This document shows positions 26,362-36,722 of a stretch of 57,196 bases of DNA, in pieces. Under the pieces are notes generated by a model, which was given only the letters and a program-made list of their open reading frames with translations, had not been told where the DNA came from and searched no databases. A program made the position numbers and the translations under genes. The first letter of the stretch is position 1. Each line of letters starts with the position of its first letter. Source of the DNA: Acinetobacter sichuanensis (GTDB lineage: Bacteria > Pseudomonadota > Gammaproteobacteria > Pseudomonadales > Moraxellaceae); contig NZ_PYIX02000027.1 in assembly GCF_003024515.2 (NCBI RefSeq), positions 1 through 57,196 of the forward strand, in the 5' to 3' direction.

Positions 26362-26390
26362 AAAAACCCGTGTTTATGACACGGGTTTTT
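26362..26390. terminator. terminator downstream of clpA, bidirectional
   Basis: AAAAACCCGTG and CACGGGTTTTT form an 11-bp perfect stem with a 7-nt loop. On the minus strand it ends the clpS-clpA transcript 14 bp after the clpA stop. Confidence 0.9.
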
Positions 26391-26403
26391 ATTTCAAATA
26401 AAA

Positions 26404-28680
26404 TTAGGCAGGTTCAGCAGTTTCATCTTCAAAAACTTCAAGTTTTAAACCAACTGCCTTACCATCTTCTTTTTTCGCAGAAACAGCAACATTACCACCA
26501 TGATCTGCAAGCTCACCAAAAAGAATCATTTCCGCAAGCGGTTTTTTCAAATGTTCTTGAATTAGGCGTTGCATTGGACGTGCACCCATTTGACGATCAT
26601 AGCCATTTTCAGCCATCCAATCACGAGCGGATTGATCTACATCAAGTACAACTTTCTTCTCATCAAGCTGTGCTTGTAATTCTGTTAAGAACTTATCAAC
26701 AACAGAACCAATCACTGTGGTTGGAAGTGCTTTAAACTGAATGACGCCATCCAAACGATTACGGAATTCTGGAGCAAAAGCACGTTTCATTGCTTCTTGG
26801 TTGTCGTTACTATTGTCTTGCTCAGTAAAACCAATACTGGTACGTGAAATACTTTCTGCACCAATATTTGTCGTTAATACAATAATCACATTACGGAAGT
26901 CTGACTTACGCCCATTATTATCAGTTAATGCACCATGATCCATCACTTGAAGTAATAAATTAAAGACATCTGGATGTGCTTTTTCAATTTCATCAAGCAA
27001 TAAAACACAGTGTGGGTTTTTATGAATCGCATCAGTGAGTAAACCACCTTGATCATAGCCTACATAACCTGGAGGCGCACCAATCAAACGTGAAACTGCA
27101 TGACGCTCCATATATTCAGACATATCAAAACGTACAAACTCAACTCCTAACAATTTTGCTAATTGTTTGGTGACTTCTGTTTTACCTACACCTGTTGGAC
27201 CTGCAAATACAAAACTACCCACTGGTTTATCTGGAGATTTTAACCCTGCACGAGAGAGCTTAATCGCTGATGAAAGTGCAATAATTGCTTCATCTTGTCC
27301 AAAGACCACACGTTTTAAATCACGCTCTAAATGTTCAAGTACAGACTTATCATCTTTAGAAACAGTTTTTGGTGGAATACGTGCAATTTTTGAAACAATA
27401 TCTTCAATATTTTCAACAGTAATGAGCGTACCATCTTTTTCAGCTTTTAAACGACGCTGCGCACCTGCTTCATCAATCACATCAATGGCTTTGTCAGGTA
27501 AGAAACGATCATTAATAAACTTAGCAGATAACTCAGCCGCTGAAACTAAAGAAGCATCATCATATTCAACATGATGAAATTCTTCAAATTTAGATTTTAA
27601 ACCACGCAAAATATCAATGGTTTCTGAAATAGATGGCTCATTCACATCGATTTTTTGGAAACGGCGTGATAAAGCATGATCTTTTTCAAATACTTGACGA
27701 TATTCTTGGAACGTTGTTGAACCAATGCAACGTAAAGTACCATTTGCCAAAGCAGGTTTAATCAAATTCGAGGCATCCATTGTGCTGCCCATACTCGAAC
27801 CTGCACCAATGATCATGTGGATTTCATCAATAAATAAAATCGCTTCTGGCTTTTTCTTTAAAGCATTTAAAAGTTGTTTTAAACGTTTCTCAAAGTCACC
27901 GCGATACTTCGTTCCTGCAACTAAAGCACCAATATCTAAGCTAAACACTTCTGCATTTGCAAGCGGCTTCGGCGCTTTACCATTCACAATGAGCCAAGCC
28001 AAACCTTCAGCAATAGAAGTTTTACCAACGCCTGGATCACCCACTAACAATGGATTATTTTTACGACGACGACAAAGAATTTGTGCTGTACGCTCAATTT
28101 CTTTTTCACGACCAATCAATGGATCTGTTTTGCCTTTTTGTGCTTCGACATTCAAATTCAATGTATAAAGCTCTAATGGTCCAGCATTTGCAGAGGCATG
28201 TGATTCGCCTTCTAAATCATCAGATTCTTCTTCAACTTGAATTTCTTCTTTACGTCCACCATGCGATAGATATTGAGTTAAAGTCAAACGATTAATTTGA
28301 TGACGTTTGAGCAAGTAAACTGCAAAAGAATCACGTTCTGAATACATTGCAACGAGAACATCCGCACCCTCAACCGTACGATCTCCACCACTTGATTGCA
28401 CATGGAATATCGCACGTTGCAAAATACGATCAAAGCTCTCTGTTGGATGTGGTGCTTGATCGCTATTTTCACCAAGTTTTGGCGTATGTTGTTCTACATA
28501 TTCTTCTAATTCTTTACGTAGACTGACAATTTCTGCTCCACATGCCTTTAAAGCATTAACAGCAGAGTCATTATCTAATAAAGCCAATAGCAAATGTTCA
28601 ACCGTAAGAAACTCATGTCTCTTTTGACGAGCCATGCTAACAGCCAAACGTAAAGAAACTTCCAATTGACGACTGAGCAT
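26404..28680 (-). CDS. clpA: ATP-dependent Clp protease ATPase subunit ClpA
   Basis: ClpA is the AAA+ unfoldase that feeds substrates to ClpP, including N-degron substrates delivered by ClpS. The N-domain begins MLSRQLEVSLRLAVSMARQ. The first AAA+ module has Walker A GDPGVGKTSIAEG and Walker B ILFIDEIH. The second has GPTGVGKTEVTKQ and VLLLDEIEKAHPD. The 758-aa length equals the E. coli protein. It follows clpS by 9 bp in the same operon, as is usual in proteobacteria. Confidence 0.97.
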   Translation of the reverse strand: MLSRQLEVSLRLAVSMARQKRHEFLTVEHLLLALLDNDSAVNALKACGAEIVSLRKELEEYVEQHTPKLGENSDQAPHPTESFDRILQRAIFHVQSSGGDRTVEGADVLVAMYSERDSFAVYLLKRHQINRLTLTQYLSHGGRKEEIQVEEESDDLEGESHASANAGPLELYTLNLNVEAQKGKTDPLIGREKEIERTAQILCRRRKNNPLLVGDPGVGKTSIAEGLAWLIVNGKAPKPLANAEVFSLDIGALVAGTKYRGDFEKRLKQLLNALKKKPEAILFIDEIHMIIGAGSSMGSTMDASNLIKPALANGTLRCIGSTTFQEYRQVFEKDHALSRRFQKIDVNEPSISETIDILRGLKSKFEEFHHVEYDDASLVSAAELSAKFINDRFLPDKAIDVIDEAGAQRRLKAEKDGTLITVENIEDIVSKIARIPPKTVSKDDKSVLEHLERDLKRVVFGQDEAIIALSSAIKLSRAGLKSPDKPVGSFVFAGPTGVGKTEVTKQLAKLLGVEFVRFDMSEYMERHAVSRLIGAPPGYVGYDQGGLLTDAIHKNPHCVLLLDEIEKAHPDVFNLLLQVMDHGALTDNNGRKSDFRNVIIVLTTNIGAESISRTSIGFTEQDNSNDNQEAMKRAFAPEFRNRLDGVIQFKALPTTVIGSVVDKFLTELQAQLDEKKVVLDVDQSARDWMAENGYDRQMGARPMQRLIQEHLKKPLAEMILFGELADHGGNVAVSAKKEDGKAVGLKLEVFEDETAEPA

Positions 28681-28689
28681 GTAACCCCC

Positions 28690-29121
28690 TTATTCTTTTG
28701 GCTCAATCTGGCAAAGTAACGGATGACCTTGAGACCGAGCGTAATTATTTACTTGGTTAGCTTTTGTTTCCGCAATGTCTCGCGGATAGACGCCAGCTTC
28801 ACCTTTTCCTTCATAATGTACTGTTAACATTACTTGAGTGGCTTGGTCAAGATTCAATGCAAAGTATTGTTGTAAAATTTCGATTACAAAGTCCATTGGC
28901 GTGTAATCATCGTTCAATAAAACAACAGCATACATTGGAGGACGCTTCAACTGAGGAGGTGCTGTTTGTACAGCAGTATCCCCTTCATGGTCTTCATTTT
29001 GCTGGGATTCGCTTAAACGTGGATTAAAATGCCAGTCAACATATCCAGTCTGATCAAAAGAAGATTTCATCGCATTTAAACTAATTTGACGTTTAAGGGT
29101 TCGCATATATTTTAAATTCAT
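28690..29121 (-). CDS. clpS: ClpS adaptor
   Basis: ClpS recognises N-end rule substrates and hands them to ClpA. The conserved core runs from [19 protein letters not shown] through [22 protein letters not shown] to the C-terminus. The frame of 143 aa has an N-terminal extension of about 60 residues, longer than E. coli ClpS. Alternative starts at MRTLK (29106) or MKSSF (29070) exist, and none has a convincing ribosome binding site. The frame begins 3 bp after the stop of the preceding gene, so translational coupling is possible. Operon order is 29125-29880 gene, clpS, clpA. Confidence 0.94.
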   Translation of the reverse strand: MNLKYMRTLKRQISLNAMKSSFDQTGYVDWHFNPRLSESQQNEDHEGDTAVQTAPPQLKRPPMYAVVLLNDDYTPMDFVIEILQQYFALNLDQATQVMLTVHYEGKGEAGVYPRDIAETKANQVNNYARSQGHPLLCQIEPKE

Positions 29122-29124
29122 AAG

Positions 29125-29880
29125 TTATTGAGCATTTGCCTCAGCTTGTGGAACTTCAGAAGCAAATGCTGCTGAACTTTCTACTGCCTTGCCTCTAGAC
29201 CAACTAAAACGTTTAACAACAGGTGTTGCACCATTGAGACGTATTTCAATGTACTGTGGACTAAAACCTTTTGGCATTGTCCAACGTCCTGTCAAACGTT
29301 CAAAATCTTCAAAGTTATAACTGCCATCTTCCATAGGCACAGTTAGAACTTCTGTACCACTAATTAAACGAATTTCAGCCGATCCTGTTGCACGACGATT
29401 ATTTGGACTGACTTGAACTAAATCAATTTGATATTCATACGCATTTTCAGGTAAAGCTTTTACTGCCAAATTTTGTACAGTTAAACTTAGTCCACCTCGC
29501 TGTTTTAATACATCTCGGTAGACAGCATTTTTACCATCGACTTGTTCTTTATCCGACTTCGCTTGATTTAACGCATCAAAAAGATCTTTGGTATTGCCTA
29601 CTGCAACATCTCGCTCTTGTACCGCAGCATTTAGGCTTTTATTTAAAGTTGTTAAAGTCGCTTTTTGCTTCTCAACAACTTCAACAAGTTGTTCGGCATC
29701 TGCATCGTACCCGACCACTGTTAAACCCTGACGATGTCCAACGGTGTAGCCCAAAAGCATACTACCTGCACATAAAACGACACCACCTGCCAGAAGTGGC
29801 AAGTTGCCATTCATTAATGTTTTTTTAGACTTTGGGCTCGGCTGTGACGCGGTATTTGTTTGTGTATTTGGCATCGTCAT
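29125..29880 (-). CDS. membrane-anchored coiled-coil protein (DUF6776-like)
   Basis: About 25 hydrophilic residues are followed by one membrane helix (LPLLAGGVVLCAGSMLLGYTVG, about 27-48). A coiled coil (about 62-112, VEVVEKQKATLTTLNKSLNAA and onward) follows, and then a beta-rich domain of about 110 residues facing the periplasm. The total is 251 aa, and the overall arrangement fits the DUF6776 family; function is unknown. It heads the clpS-clpA operon, so co-expression with the Clp protease is expected, although a functional link is only inferred. Confidence 0.7.
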   Translation of the reverse strand: MTMPNTQTNTASQPSPKSKKTLMNGNLPLLAGGVVLCAGSMLLGYTVGHRQGLTVVGYDADAEQLVEVVEKQKATLTTLNKSLNAAVQERDVAVGNTKDLFDALNQAKSDKEQVDGKNAVYRDVLKQRGGLSLTVQNLAVKALPENAYEYQIDLVQVSPNNRRATGSAEIRLISGTEVLTVPMEDGSYNFEDFERLTGRWTMPKGFSPQYIEIRLNGATPVVKRFSWSRGKAVESSAAFASEVPQAEANAQ

Positions 29881-29953
29881 CTCTGATCAGTAGTTGCATC
29901 AAACCACACATTTAACCGCAAAGTTAAATGTGTGTGAAGTTGAAAAGCGTTTT

Positions 29954-31003
29954 TTATGGTAATAATCCGATGCCTTGTAGACCTGCATCTTCATCAAAAC
30001 CAAACATTAAGTTCATATTTTGTACAGCTTGTCCTGCCGCACCTTTTACTAAGTTATCTTGTACAGACAAAATAACCAGTTTTTTCGGTTGTGGCTTATA
30101 CAAAGCAATACGCAACTGATTTGCACCACGTACTGAGCGTGTTTCAGGTGAACTATTTGCAGGCATTACATCAACAAATTGTTCATGCGCATAGAATGTT
30201 TCATATAAACTTTGTAAATCTAAAGCATCGCCCGCATCTGTTAAATCGACATAAATCGTGCTTAACATACCACGAATCATTGGCACTAAATGCGGCACAA
30301 ATACGATATGATCAAATACACCTTTTTGACCTGAAATATTTTCGAGTGCTTCTACAATTTCAGGATGGTGACGGTGACCTGCAACGCCATAAGCCTTAAA
30401 GTTATCTGCATTTTCAGAATAAATCATGCCTAAGCTTGCTTTACGACCTGCACCAGAAACCCCAGATTTTGCATCAATAATAATACTTTCAGGTTTAATT
30501 AAAATGTCTTGCTGTTTAAATAAAGGCGCAAGTCCTAGCTGTACTGTGGTTGGATAACAGCCAGGATTACCTACAACTTGTGCTTGTTTAATCTTGTCAC
30601 GATTGAGTTCAGACAATCCATAGACTGAGTCTTTTAAAATATCTGGGCAAGCATGTTCTAAAGCATACCATTTTTCAAATTGAACTAAATCTTGCAAACG
30701 AAAATCAGCAGCTAAATCAATTACTTTAGTATTAGCAGCCACCAGTTCAGCTGCATGTTTCATAGCAACACCATGTGGCGTTGCAAAAAAGACCACATCA
30801 CATTTTTTTAATTCGTCAATATTCAAGTCTGAATATTTTAGGTCAGTATGCCCACGTAGACTTGGAAACATATCATCTACACGGCGACCATCTTCAGTAC
30901 GCGAAGTCAGTACATTTACCTGTGCATTTGGGTGTCGTAGTAAAAGACGCAACAATTCAACGCCCGTATAACCTGTGCCCCCGACAATACCAACTGAAAT
31001 CAC
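29954..31003 (-). CDS. argC: N-acetyl-gamma-glutamyl-phosphate reductase
   Basis: ArgC performs the NADPH-dependent third step of arginine synthesis. The nucleotide-binding start [18 protein letters not shown] and the active-site cysteine in VGNPGCYPT (near residue 149) are clear, with [11 protein letters not shown] further on. The 349-aa length fits. The start codon is GTG (31001-31003), supported by GAGGT 7 nt upstream. No other arg gene is adjacent. Confidence 0.96.
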   Translation of the reverse strand: MISVGIVGGTGYTGVELLRLLLRHPNAQVNVLTSRTEDGRRVDDMFPSLRGHTDLKYSDLNIDELKKCDVVFFATPHGVAMKHAAELVAANTKVIDLAADFRLQDLVQFEKWYALEHACPDILKDSVYGLSELNRDKIKQAQVVGNPGCYPTTVQLGLAPLFKQQDILIKPESIIIDAKSGVSGAGRKASLGMIYSENADNFKAYGVAGHRHHPEIVEALENISGQKGVFDHIVFVPHLVPMIRGMLSTIYVDLTDAGDALDLQSLYETFYAHEQFVDVMPANSSPETRSVRGANQLRIALYKPQPKKLVILSVQDNLVKGAAGQAVQNMNLMFGFDEDAGLQGIGLLP

Positions 31004-31431
31004 GTTTATTACCTCAATTTTAAAGTATCCATTTTATCACCCTGTAGTATGACAGGAAGTTTTCCTTTTCTAAACTATTTCACTCGGTTTTCTTTTTATT
31101 TCGTGACATTCTCAAAGCCTTTGTCTGAAAATACCTCAATCACACCTTTTTCAAAGCTCACAATGTTCATTTATACATAAAATTTTAATCACACCCACTT
31201 CATCTATAAATATATACATGATATATATTAATAATTTTAATCATTCAGCTATTTAATAAGCAAAAAAAATGACATGCTTAACGACTTTAGCATATTGAAA
31301 TTGAATGTTTTTATAGGGTTAAATGAATTATTTTATATATCTAATTCATTTTTTTCATGATAATAGCCTAGTGATTATGGGCAACAAGATGTAACATAAC
31401 GCATCTAAAAAATAATAGCCGTAGGATTTTC
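31004..31431. other. argC-metK divergent intergenic region
   Basis: About 430 bp between divergent genes. It contains a weak terminator-like hairpin (31323-31355) upstream of metK. AAGAT-type repeats and a small AGATG/CATCT stem follow. No known riboswitch class is recognisable by eye. Confidence 0.5.
31323..31355 (+). terminator. weak terminator-like hairpin in the metK leader
   Basis: ATGAATTA (31323-31330) and TAATTCAT (31342-31349) pair perfectly around 11 nt and are followed by T6. The stem has only two G-C-containing positions, so it is weak. It lies about 77 bp before the metK start. Confidence 0.35.
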
Positions 31432-32598
31432 ATGCGCGAATACAGTGTTTTTACTTCTGAATCAGTAAGCGAAGGCCATCCAGACAAAATGGCGGACCAA
31501 ATTAGCGATGCTATTTTGGATGCCATCTTAAAAGAAGACCCATATGCACGCGTTGCCTGTGAAACGTTAGTAAAAACAGGTGCTGTCGTTCTTGCGGGTG
31601 AAATTACCACAACTGCCAATATTGATTTTGAAGCAGTTGTACGCCATACCGTAAAAGGTATTGGTTATCATCATACTGACTTAGGTTTTGATGGTTCAAC
31701 GTGCGCAGTGATCAACATGATTGGTAAACAATCACCTGAAATTGCACAAGGTGTAGACCGTCAAAAACCAGAAGATCAAGGCGCTGGTGACCAAGGTTTA
31801 ATGTTTGGTTATGCAAGCCGTGAAACTGATGTACTTATGCCTGCACCTATTTCATATGCACATCGCTTAATGGAAAAACAAGCAGAATTACGTCGTAATG
31901 GTACATTACCATGGTTACGTCCTGATGCTAAAAGCCAAGTAACTTTTGCATATGAAAATGGTAAACCTGTACGTTTAGATGCAGTTGTACTTTCAACTCA
32001 ACACGATCCTGACATTTCACAAGCGAACTTAAAAGAAGCTGTGATTGAAGAAATCGTGAAAAAAATTATTCCTGCGGATATGTTCCATGCAGAGACTAAA
32101 TTCCATATTAACCCAACAGGCTTATTTGTCATTGGTGGTCCTGTAGGTGACTGTGGTTTAACAGGTCGTAAAATTATTGTAGATACCTACGGTGGTATGG
32201 CGCGTCATGGTGGTGGTGCTTTCTCTGGTAAAGACCCATCTAAAGTTGACCGTTCTGCTGCTTATGCAGGTCGTTATGTTGCAAAAAACATTGTTGCCGC
32301 TGGTCTCGCTGACAAATGTGAGATTCAAGTGTCATATGCGATTGGTGTAGCTGAGCCAACTTCGATCTCAATCAATACATTTAATACAGGCAAAGTATCA
32401 GATGAATTGATTATTCAATTAGTCCGTGAACATTTTGATTTACGTCCATACGGTATTACTCGTATGTTGAACTTAATTCAACCAATGTATAAGCAAACAG
32501 CAGCGTATGGTCATTTTGGTCGTGAAGGCTCTGATACTGCATTTACATGGGAAAAAACAGATAAAGTTGAAGCATTAAAAGCATCTGCAAACTTATAA
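31432..32598 (+). CDS. metK: S-adenosylmethionine synthetase
   Basis: MetK makes SAM from methionine and ATP. Signature stretches are [18 protein letters not shown] at the N-terminus, [12 protein letters not shown] in the middle and [19 protein letters not shown] later. The 388 aa is the typical tetrameric enzyme length. It is transcribed alone, has a long leader, and ends in a strong terminator. Confidence 0.98.
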   Translation: MREYSVFTSESVSEGHPDKMADQISDAILDAILKEDPYARVACETLVKTGAVVLAGEITTTANIDFEAVVRHTVKGIGYHHTDLGFDGSTCAVINMIGKQSPEIAQGVDRQKPEDQGAGDQGLMFGYASRETDVLMPAPISYAHRLMEKQAELRRNGTLPWLRPDAKSQVTFAYENGKPVRLDAVVLSTQHDPDISQANLKEAVIEEIVKKIIPADMFHAETKFHINPTGLFVIGGPVGDCGLTGRKIIVDTYGGMARHGGGAFSGKDPSKVDRSAAYAGRYVAKNIVAAGLADKCEIQVSYAIGVAEPTSISINTFNTGKVSDELIIQLVREHFDLRPYGITRMLNLIQPMYKQTAAYGHFGREGSDTAFTWEKTDKVEALKASANL

Positions 32599-32623
32599 TT
32601 TTAGATCTTATTTGATCTAACAA

Positions 32624-32650
32624 AAAAAGCTCGCAAATGCGAGCTTTTTT
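32624..32650 (+). terminator. terminator of metK
   Basis: AAAAAGCTCGC and GCGAGCTTTTT form an 11-bp perfect stem with a 4-nt loop and trailing T, about 25 bp after the stop. Confidence 0.95.
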
Positions 32651-32708
32651 ATCCCCTATCCTAATTGGTTAATTCACCTTAAGAAACCCTAAGCCAAAAC
32701 CAAAATAT

Positions 32709-32960
32709 TTACTTAGATTCAGAGCGTAAATTTTCTTTATTTAATACCTCCACCAAACTCATCTGATGTGGTGCCTCTGAATGATTTTCCACATAAATAT
32801 GCATAATTTTAACAGTTACAACAACAGCTAAACACGCAAGCACACATAAAATCCAAATACTATAAGGACTTCGAATATGCTGTGAACCACAGTGTAAACA
32901 TTCTCTATCATTTGCAGTAACAGCCTTGTTACAACAAGCGCATTGGTATTGATATAGCAT
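32709..32960 (-). CDS. zinc-ribbon membrane protein (83 aa)
   Basis: The N-terminus YQCACCNKAVTANDRECLHCG holds Cys-x-x-Cys and Cys-x-x-Cys pairs, a small zinc ribbon (about residues 6-25). One membrane helix (SIWILCVLACLAVVVTVKIM, about 34-53) and a short polar tail follow. The topology is a cytoplasmic zinc ribbon tethered to the inner membrane. Its role is unknown. It is convergent with metK. Confidence 0.7.
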   Translation of the reverse strand: MLYQYQCACCNKAVTANDRECLHCGSQHIRSPYSIWILCVLACLAVVVTVKIMHIYVENHSEAPHQMSLVEVLNKENLRSESK

Positions 32961-33249
32961 AGGTATCCTCCTACTACACGATTACATTTATTGTTTTTCT
33001 AAAACGTGAACATCTTAATATTTAAAAATGTCACTATGATTAAAGTAACCAAATTAAAATAATTTGTATAATATTTTTTATGTATAAATTAGCAAAAAAT
33101 CTAGTTTATTTACAGTTTTTCTTAAATATCAAACAATTAAATTCATCTAAAAATTTATGATAATTTTAGCAAAATGACATTTAAGCCAATCAATCTTTTA
33201 CTCTAAGGATGAGATTGATTAAAATATTCATTTATAAATTGAGGAAGAC

Positions 33250-33468
33250 ATGATGACAGCATTGATCAAAAAAGGTGGTTTACGTGAAAGAGCAAATCGT
33301 AGTCGTAAATATCAAGGCTCAGAAAATACAGAAACTCGACTTATTCCAAATAGTTACTCGGGATTAAAAAAAACGAGTCAAGTTTCTGACTTTAGCAATG
33401 AAAATAAACGTGAACATCACGTTAAAGAAGTTGAATTGCATCCAACCATAACCACAACGCAAAAATAA
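33250..33468 (+). CDS. small basic hypothetical protein (72 aa)
   Basis: GAGGAA precedes two consecutive ATG codons (33250 and 33253); the second has the better 6-nt spacing. The protein is rich in Lys, Arg, Ser and Asn with no hydrophobic core, so it is probably disordered or nucleic-acid-binding. Its last 47 bp overlap the 3' end of the convergent LysE-family gene, an antisense overlap that makes co-expression conflicting. No family recognised. Confidence 0.5.
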   Translation: MMTALIKKGGLRERANRSRKYQGSENTETRLIPNSYSGLKKTSQVSDFSNENKREHHVKEVELHPTITTTQK

Positions 33469-34051
33469 GAAATAGTGCACCTGAAACAATGTCAATATAA
33501 CTGCCTGATTTTTGATAAATGGATTTTACTTTAGGCATTGACATAATAAGCATAAACAAACTGAAAACTAAAAAAGTTTGTATCGGAATAATCACTGCTA
33601 ATTGTGATTTTAAATGACTATTTGCCGAAGAACTTAAAGCCAAAGAAAATACACTACTAAAATAAATCAAGGTTTTAGGATTAGATAAATTGGTCAACAA
33701 TCCCATAATAAAATAGTTTTTAGGTTGTTCCGACATGACTCCTTGTAACGAAGTTTCTTGTTTTAAATGTAAGATTCCACCCTTCAACATGGCATAACCC
33801 ATTTTTGCTAAGAAAAACCCACCAATGAACATTAAAACTTGTTGAATCCAAGGCCATTGTTCGATTAATACGGTAAAACCCAATAAAGTTAATACCACCC
33901 AAACAATAATCCCAACAGAAATACCCAGAACAATTTTTAAAGTATTTTGTCGTGTAGTCGAAGCTGAACTTTTAGCAACCAATAAAACATCTGGTCCAGG
34001 ACTGAGTTGTGCAATAAAATGTAAAGAACAAATCGTCAATAGTAATGACAT
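33422..34051 (-). CDS. LysE/RhtB-family amino-acid exporter
   Basis: This inner-membrane exporter of amino acids or derivatives has six hydrophobic segments. The family hallmark is AQLSPGPDVLLVAKSSAS near the N-terminus; LLTNLSNPKTLIYFSSVF matches the second conserved NPK region. The Met at 34049-34051 (MSLLLTICSLHF) gives about 209 aa, the usual length; the frame is open to an ATG at 34084. The substrate cannot be inferred. Confidence 0.88.
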   Translation of the reverse strand: MSLLLTICSLHFIAQLSPGPDVLLVAKSSASTTRQNTLKIVLGISVGIIVWVVLTLLGFTVLIEQWPWIQQVLMFIGGFFLAKMGYAMLKGGILHLKQETSLQGVMSEQPKNYFIMGLLTNLSNPKTLIYFSSVFSLALSSSANSHLKSQLAVIIPIQTFLVFSLFMLIMSMPKVKSIYQKSGSYIDIVSGALFLIFALWLWLDAIQLL

Positions 34052-34133
34052 ATTACTCTGCATTAAATACTTGAAAGATGTCATATTATACGCTGTGTTT
34101 TCGCTATTTTAATGTGCATTAAAGCTCACATAT

Positions 34134-34165
34134 AAAAAAAGCTAGATCATCATCTAGCTTTTTTT
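34134..34165. terminator. terminator of fxsA, bidirectional
   Basis: GCTAGAT (34141-34147) and ATCTAGC (34152-34158) pair around 4 nt, flanked by A7 and T7 so either strand can terminate. It ends the fxsA transcript 15 bp after its stop. Confidence 0.9.
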
Positions 34166-34179
34166 GACATTTTTAAATT

Positions 34180-34740
34180 TTATTTTTTTACATCTTTGAA
34201 ATCAATTTGCTTACGCTCAGGTTCAATTTCACGAGCTTCACCATCAATAATTGAAGAATCGTGATATTGTCCACCCTGTTGTTGATTTTGCATTTGACGC
34301 ATTAAATCTGCGAAAGGATTCTGTGCTGAGTCTGCGCCCATATCGCCCATCATTCCACCCATCATTTTTTCCATCATGGCTTGTTGACGCTTCATCATGG
34401 TTTTCATCATCATGTTTTTAAAAGCTTTTTGCACAGGTGGAATCAGAATTAAGATAGCAAGCACATCTGTAATCAGACCAGGAATAATTAATAAAATTCC
34501 TGCTAAAATTTTAGGTAAATTGTTCGTTAATTGTGGGTCAGCACTCATCTGCCCCATTTGCATTTGCTGCATCTGCGGCATTAAACCTGCTGCATTGGCA
34601 CGGACTAAGTTCAAACCAATGAAAAAGGCAGCAATAAACCAGAAGAATACATACCACATGCTTCCGACTAGATCACCGACACCAATCCATACAAATATTT
34701 CGAGGATTAAACCAACCAATACCACAAGTGCTAATTTCAT
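34180..34740 (-). CDS. fxsA: FxsA family membrane protein
   Basis: FxsA in E. coli is an inner-membrane protein that counters exclusion of phage T7 by the F factor. The N-terminal core has four hydrophobic segments with the family motifs IFVWIGVGDLVG, LILIPPVQKAF and IIPGLITDVLAILI. The C-terminal tail is unusual for its Met/Gln richness (KRQQAMMEKMMGGMMGDMG). Length 186 aa. The function in this genus is untested. Confidence 0.88.
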   Translation of the reverse strand: MKLALVVLVGLILEIFVWIGVGDLVGSMWYVFFWFIAAFFIGLNLVRANAAGLMPQMQQMQMGQMSADPQLTNNLPKILAGILLIIPGLITDVLAILILIPPVQKAFKNMMMKTMMKRQQAMMEKMMGGMMGDMGADSAQNPFADLMRQMQNQQQGGQYHDSSIIDGEAREIEPERKQIDFKDVKK

Positions 34741-35082
34741 GAAAATTAATCTATTCTCAACATAAATAAAAAGAGTGTATATCAGCTTCTTTATACACTT
34801 AAATGTCTATATGGGCATTTAAATATTTTTAAAGTGCATTTCATCAAAATTTTCTTGTTTTATTTTAGATAGAAGCTTATGACAACAGGAAAATCAATAT
34901 AATACACTGATATTCAATATGCTACATGATTGCCAAAAATAACAATTTTCTCTTATTTTTAATCTTTTTTATAGGTAATACTTTGAATTGTTCTATTCAT
35001 GCAACATATCGTTTTATCCATAATGCTGTATTAAAATGAAAATGACGTAGACTTAGCCCTATTCAAATGTGAGATAAAAAAG
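34741..35082. other. intergenic region upstream of yceI
   Basis: About 340 bp of A/T-rich DNA between divergent genes; both promoters are expected here, but I see no distinctive operator or RNA structure. Confidence 0.5.
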
Positions 35083-35667
35083 ATGAACTTTAAAGCATTA
35101 ACACTTGGTTTAGCAGTTGCTTCAATTGCAACATTCACTGTAGCAAAACCTGTTGCCTATCAGATTGATCCAACACATACAGCAACTGTATTTACATGGA
35201 ATCACTTTGGTTTCTCTACACCATCAGCAAATTTTAGTGATATCCAAGGTACAATTAACGTTGACAATGCCAAACCAGCAAACTCTTCTGTTGATGTGAC
35301 TATTCCTCTTGAAAGCCTAAACACGAACGTAAAAGCTTTGGATGAGCATTTGAAAAAAGCTGACTTTTTTGATGCTGAAAAATATCCAAACATCACATTC
35401 AAAAGTACTAAAGTACAGTCTTTAGGTAAAAACAAGTACAAAATCACAGGTAATTTGACTGTCAAAGATGTGACAAAACCTGTTGTTTTAGATGCTGTTT
35501 TAAATAAACAAGGTGAACACCCAATGACTAAAGCGCAGTCGATCGGCTTTAATGCAACGACTTCTTTTGATCGTTCTGCATTTGGTGTAGGTGGCTTTGT
35601 TCCGAATGTTGGCGATAAAATCACTGTAAATATTACAACTGAAGCTTCCGTTGCTGCTGCAAAATAA
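35083..35667 (+). CDS. YceI-family periplasmic lipid-binding protein
   Basis: The Sec signal peptide (MNFKALTLGLAVASIATFTVA) is followed by the YceI lipocalin-like barrel, which binds polyisoprenoid or similar lipids. The family opening YQIDPTHTATVFTWNHFGFS is very clear. Later TGNLTVKDVTKPVVLDAVLN and FDRSAFGVG complete the pattern. Length 194 aa. Monocistronic with a strong terminator. Confidence 0.93.
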   Translation: MNFKALTLGLAVASIATFTVAKPVAYQIDPTHTATVFTWNHFGFSTPSANFSDIQGTINVDNAKPANSSVDVTIPLESLNTNVKALDEHLKKADFFDAEKYPNITFKSTKVQSLGKNKYKITGNLTVKDVTKPVVLDAVLNKQGEHPMTKAQSIGFNATTSFDRSAFGVGGFVPNVGDKITVNITTEASVAAAK

Positions 35668-35684
35668 TTTAAAGTGATTTAAAG

Positions 35685-35720
35685 AGAGCTTGCACACAAC
35701 TTGGGTGCAAGCTCTTTTTA
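35685..35720. terminator. terminator between yceI and cysK
   Basis: AGAGCTTGCAC (35685-35695) and GTGCAAGCTCT (35705-35715) form an 11-bp perfect stem with a 9-nt loop and T run. It serves yceI and could serve convergent cysK. Confidence 0.9.
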
Positions 35721-35723
35721 TAT

Positions 35724-36722
35724 TTAATCTGCAGAAATATCTTCAAAGAGTACAGAAGATAAATAACGTTCACCTGCATCAGGTAAAATGACAACAATCG
35801 TTTTTCCTGCATTTTCAGGACGTTCAGCCAATTTTGCTGCTGCTGCCAATGCCGCACCACTTGAGATTCCCACAAAAATGCCTTCTTGTGTTGCTGACTG
35901 ACGCGCAAAATCAATGGCTTCTTGATTTTCAATGGCAATAACTTCATCGACTAAGTCTAAGTCTAAGTTTTTAGGAATAAAGTTTGCACCAATCCCCTGA
36001 ATTTTATGTGGTCCAGGTGTAAGCGCTTCTCCACGTTTTGCTTGACCGATAATAGGCGAGTCCGCTGGTTCAACAGCAACAGAGTAAATCGGTTGATTTT
36101 TCACTTGCTCAAAATAACGTGAAATACCTGTAATGGTTCCACCAGTCCCCACACCTGCCACTAAAATATCAACTTTACCGCCCGTTGCTGCAAAAATTTC
36201 AGGTCCTGTGGTTTTTTCATGAATTTCAGGATTTGCAGGATTTTCAAATTGTTGTGGCAAATAATATTGTTCAGGATGTTCTGTAACTAAACGTACAGCT
36301 TCATCAATAGCACCTTTCATGCCTTTTGCAGGTTCAGTGAGGACTAAATTTGCACCTAATGCTTTCAGTACTTTACGGCGCTCGATACTCATACTTGCAG
36401 GCATCGTTAAGGTAATGTCATAACCTTTTGCGGCTGCAACAAAGGCTAATGCAATTCCTGTATTACCACTGGTTGGCTCTACAATATGCATACCTGCTTT
36501 GAGTAAACCTTTTTTTTCTGCATCTGCAATAAGTGCTGCACCAATTCGATCTTTGACTGAAAATGCAGGATTACGGCTTTCTACTTTTGCCAAAACAGTC
36601 GCAGCACCTGAAATCAAACGATTGATACGAACCAAAGGCGTATTTCCTACCGCATCTGCATTGTTACTATAAACGGCAATGCCTAAATTTTCTGTTTTTG
36701 GAAAGTTAGCATCAGTTGTCAT
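35724..36722 (-). CDS. cysK: cysteine synthase A (O-acetylserine sulfhydrylase)
   Basis: CysK makes cysteine from O-acetylserine and sulfide with PLP. The PLP lysine is in [12 protein letters not shown]. The PLP phosphate loop is [11 protein letters not shown], and the substrate loop is [12 protein letters not shown]. The C-terminal [20 protein letters not shown] is CysK-like and not CysM-like. Length 332 aa. It is divergent from plsB. Confidence 0.95.
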   Translation of the reverse strand: MTTDANFPKTENLGIAVYSNNADAVGNTPLVRINRLISGAATVLAKVESRNPAFSVKDRIGAALIADAEKKGLLKAGMHIVEPTSGNTGIALAFVAAAKGYDITLTMPASMSIERRKVLKALGANLVLTEPAKGMKGAIDEAVRLVTEHPEQYYLPQQFENPANPEIHEKTTGPEIFAATGGKVDILVAGVGTGGTITGISRYFEQVKNQPIYSVAVEPADSPIIGQAKRGEALTPGPHKIQGIGANFIPKNLDLDLVDEVIAIENQEAIDFARQSATQEGIFVGISSGAALAAAAKLAERPENAGKTIVVILPDAGERYLSSVLFEDISAD

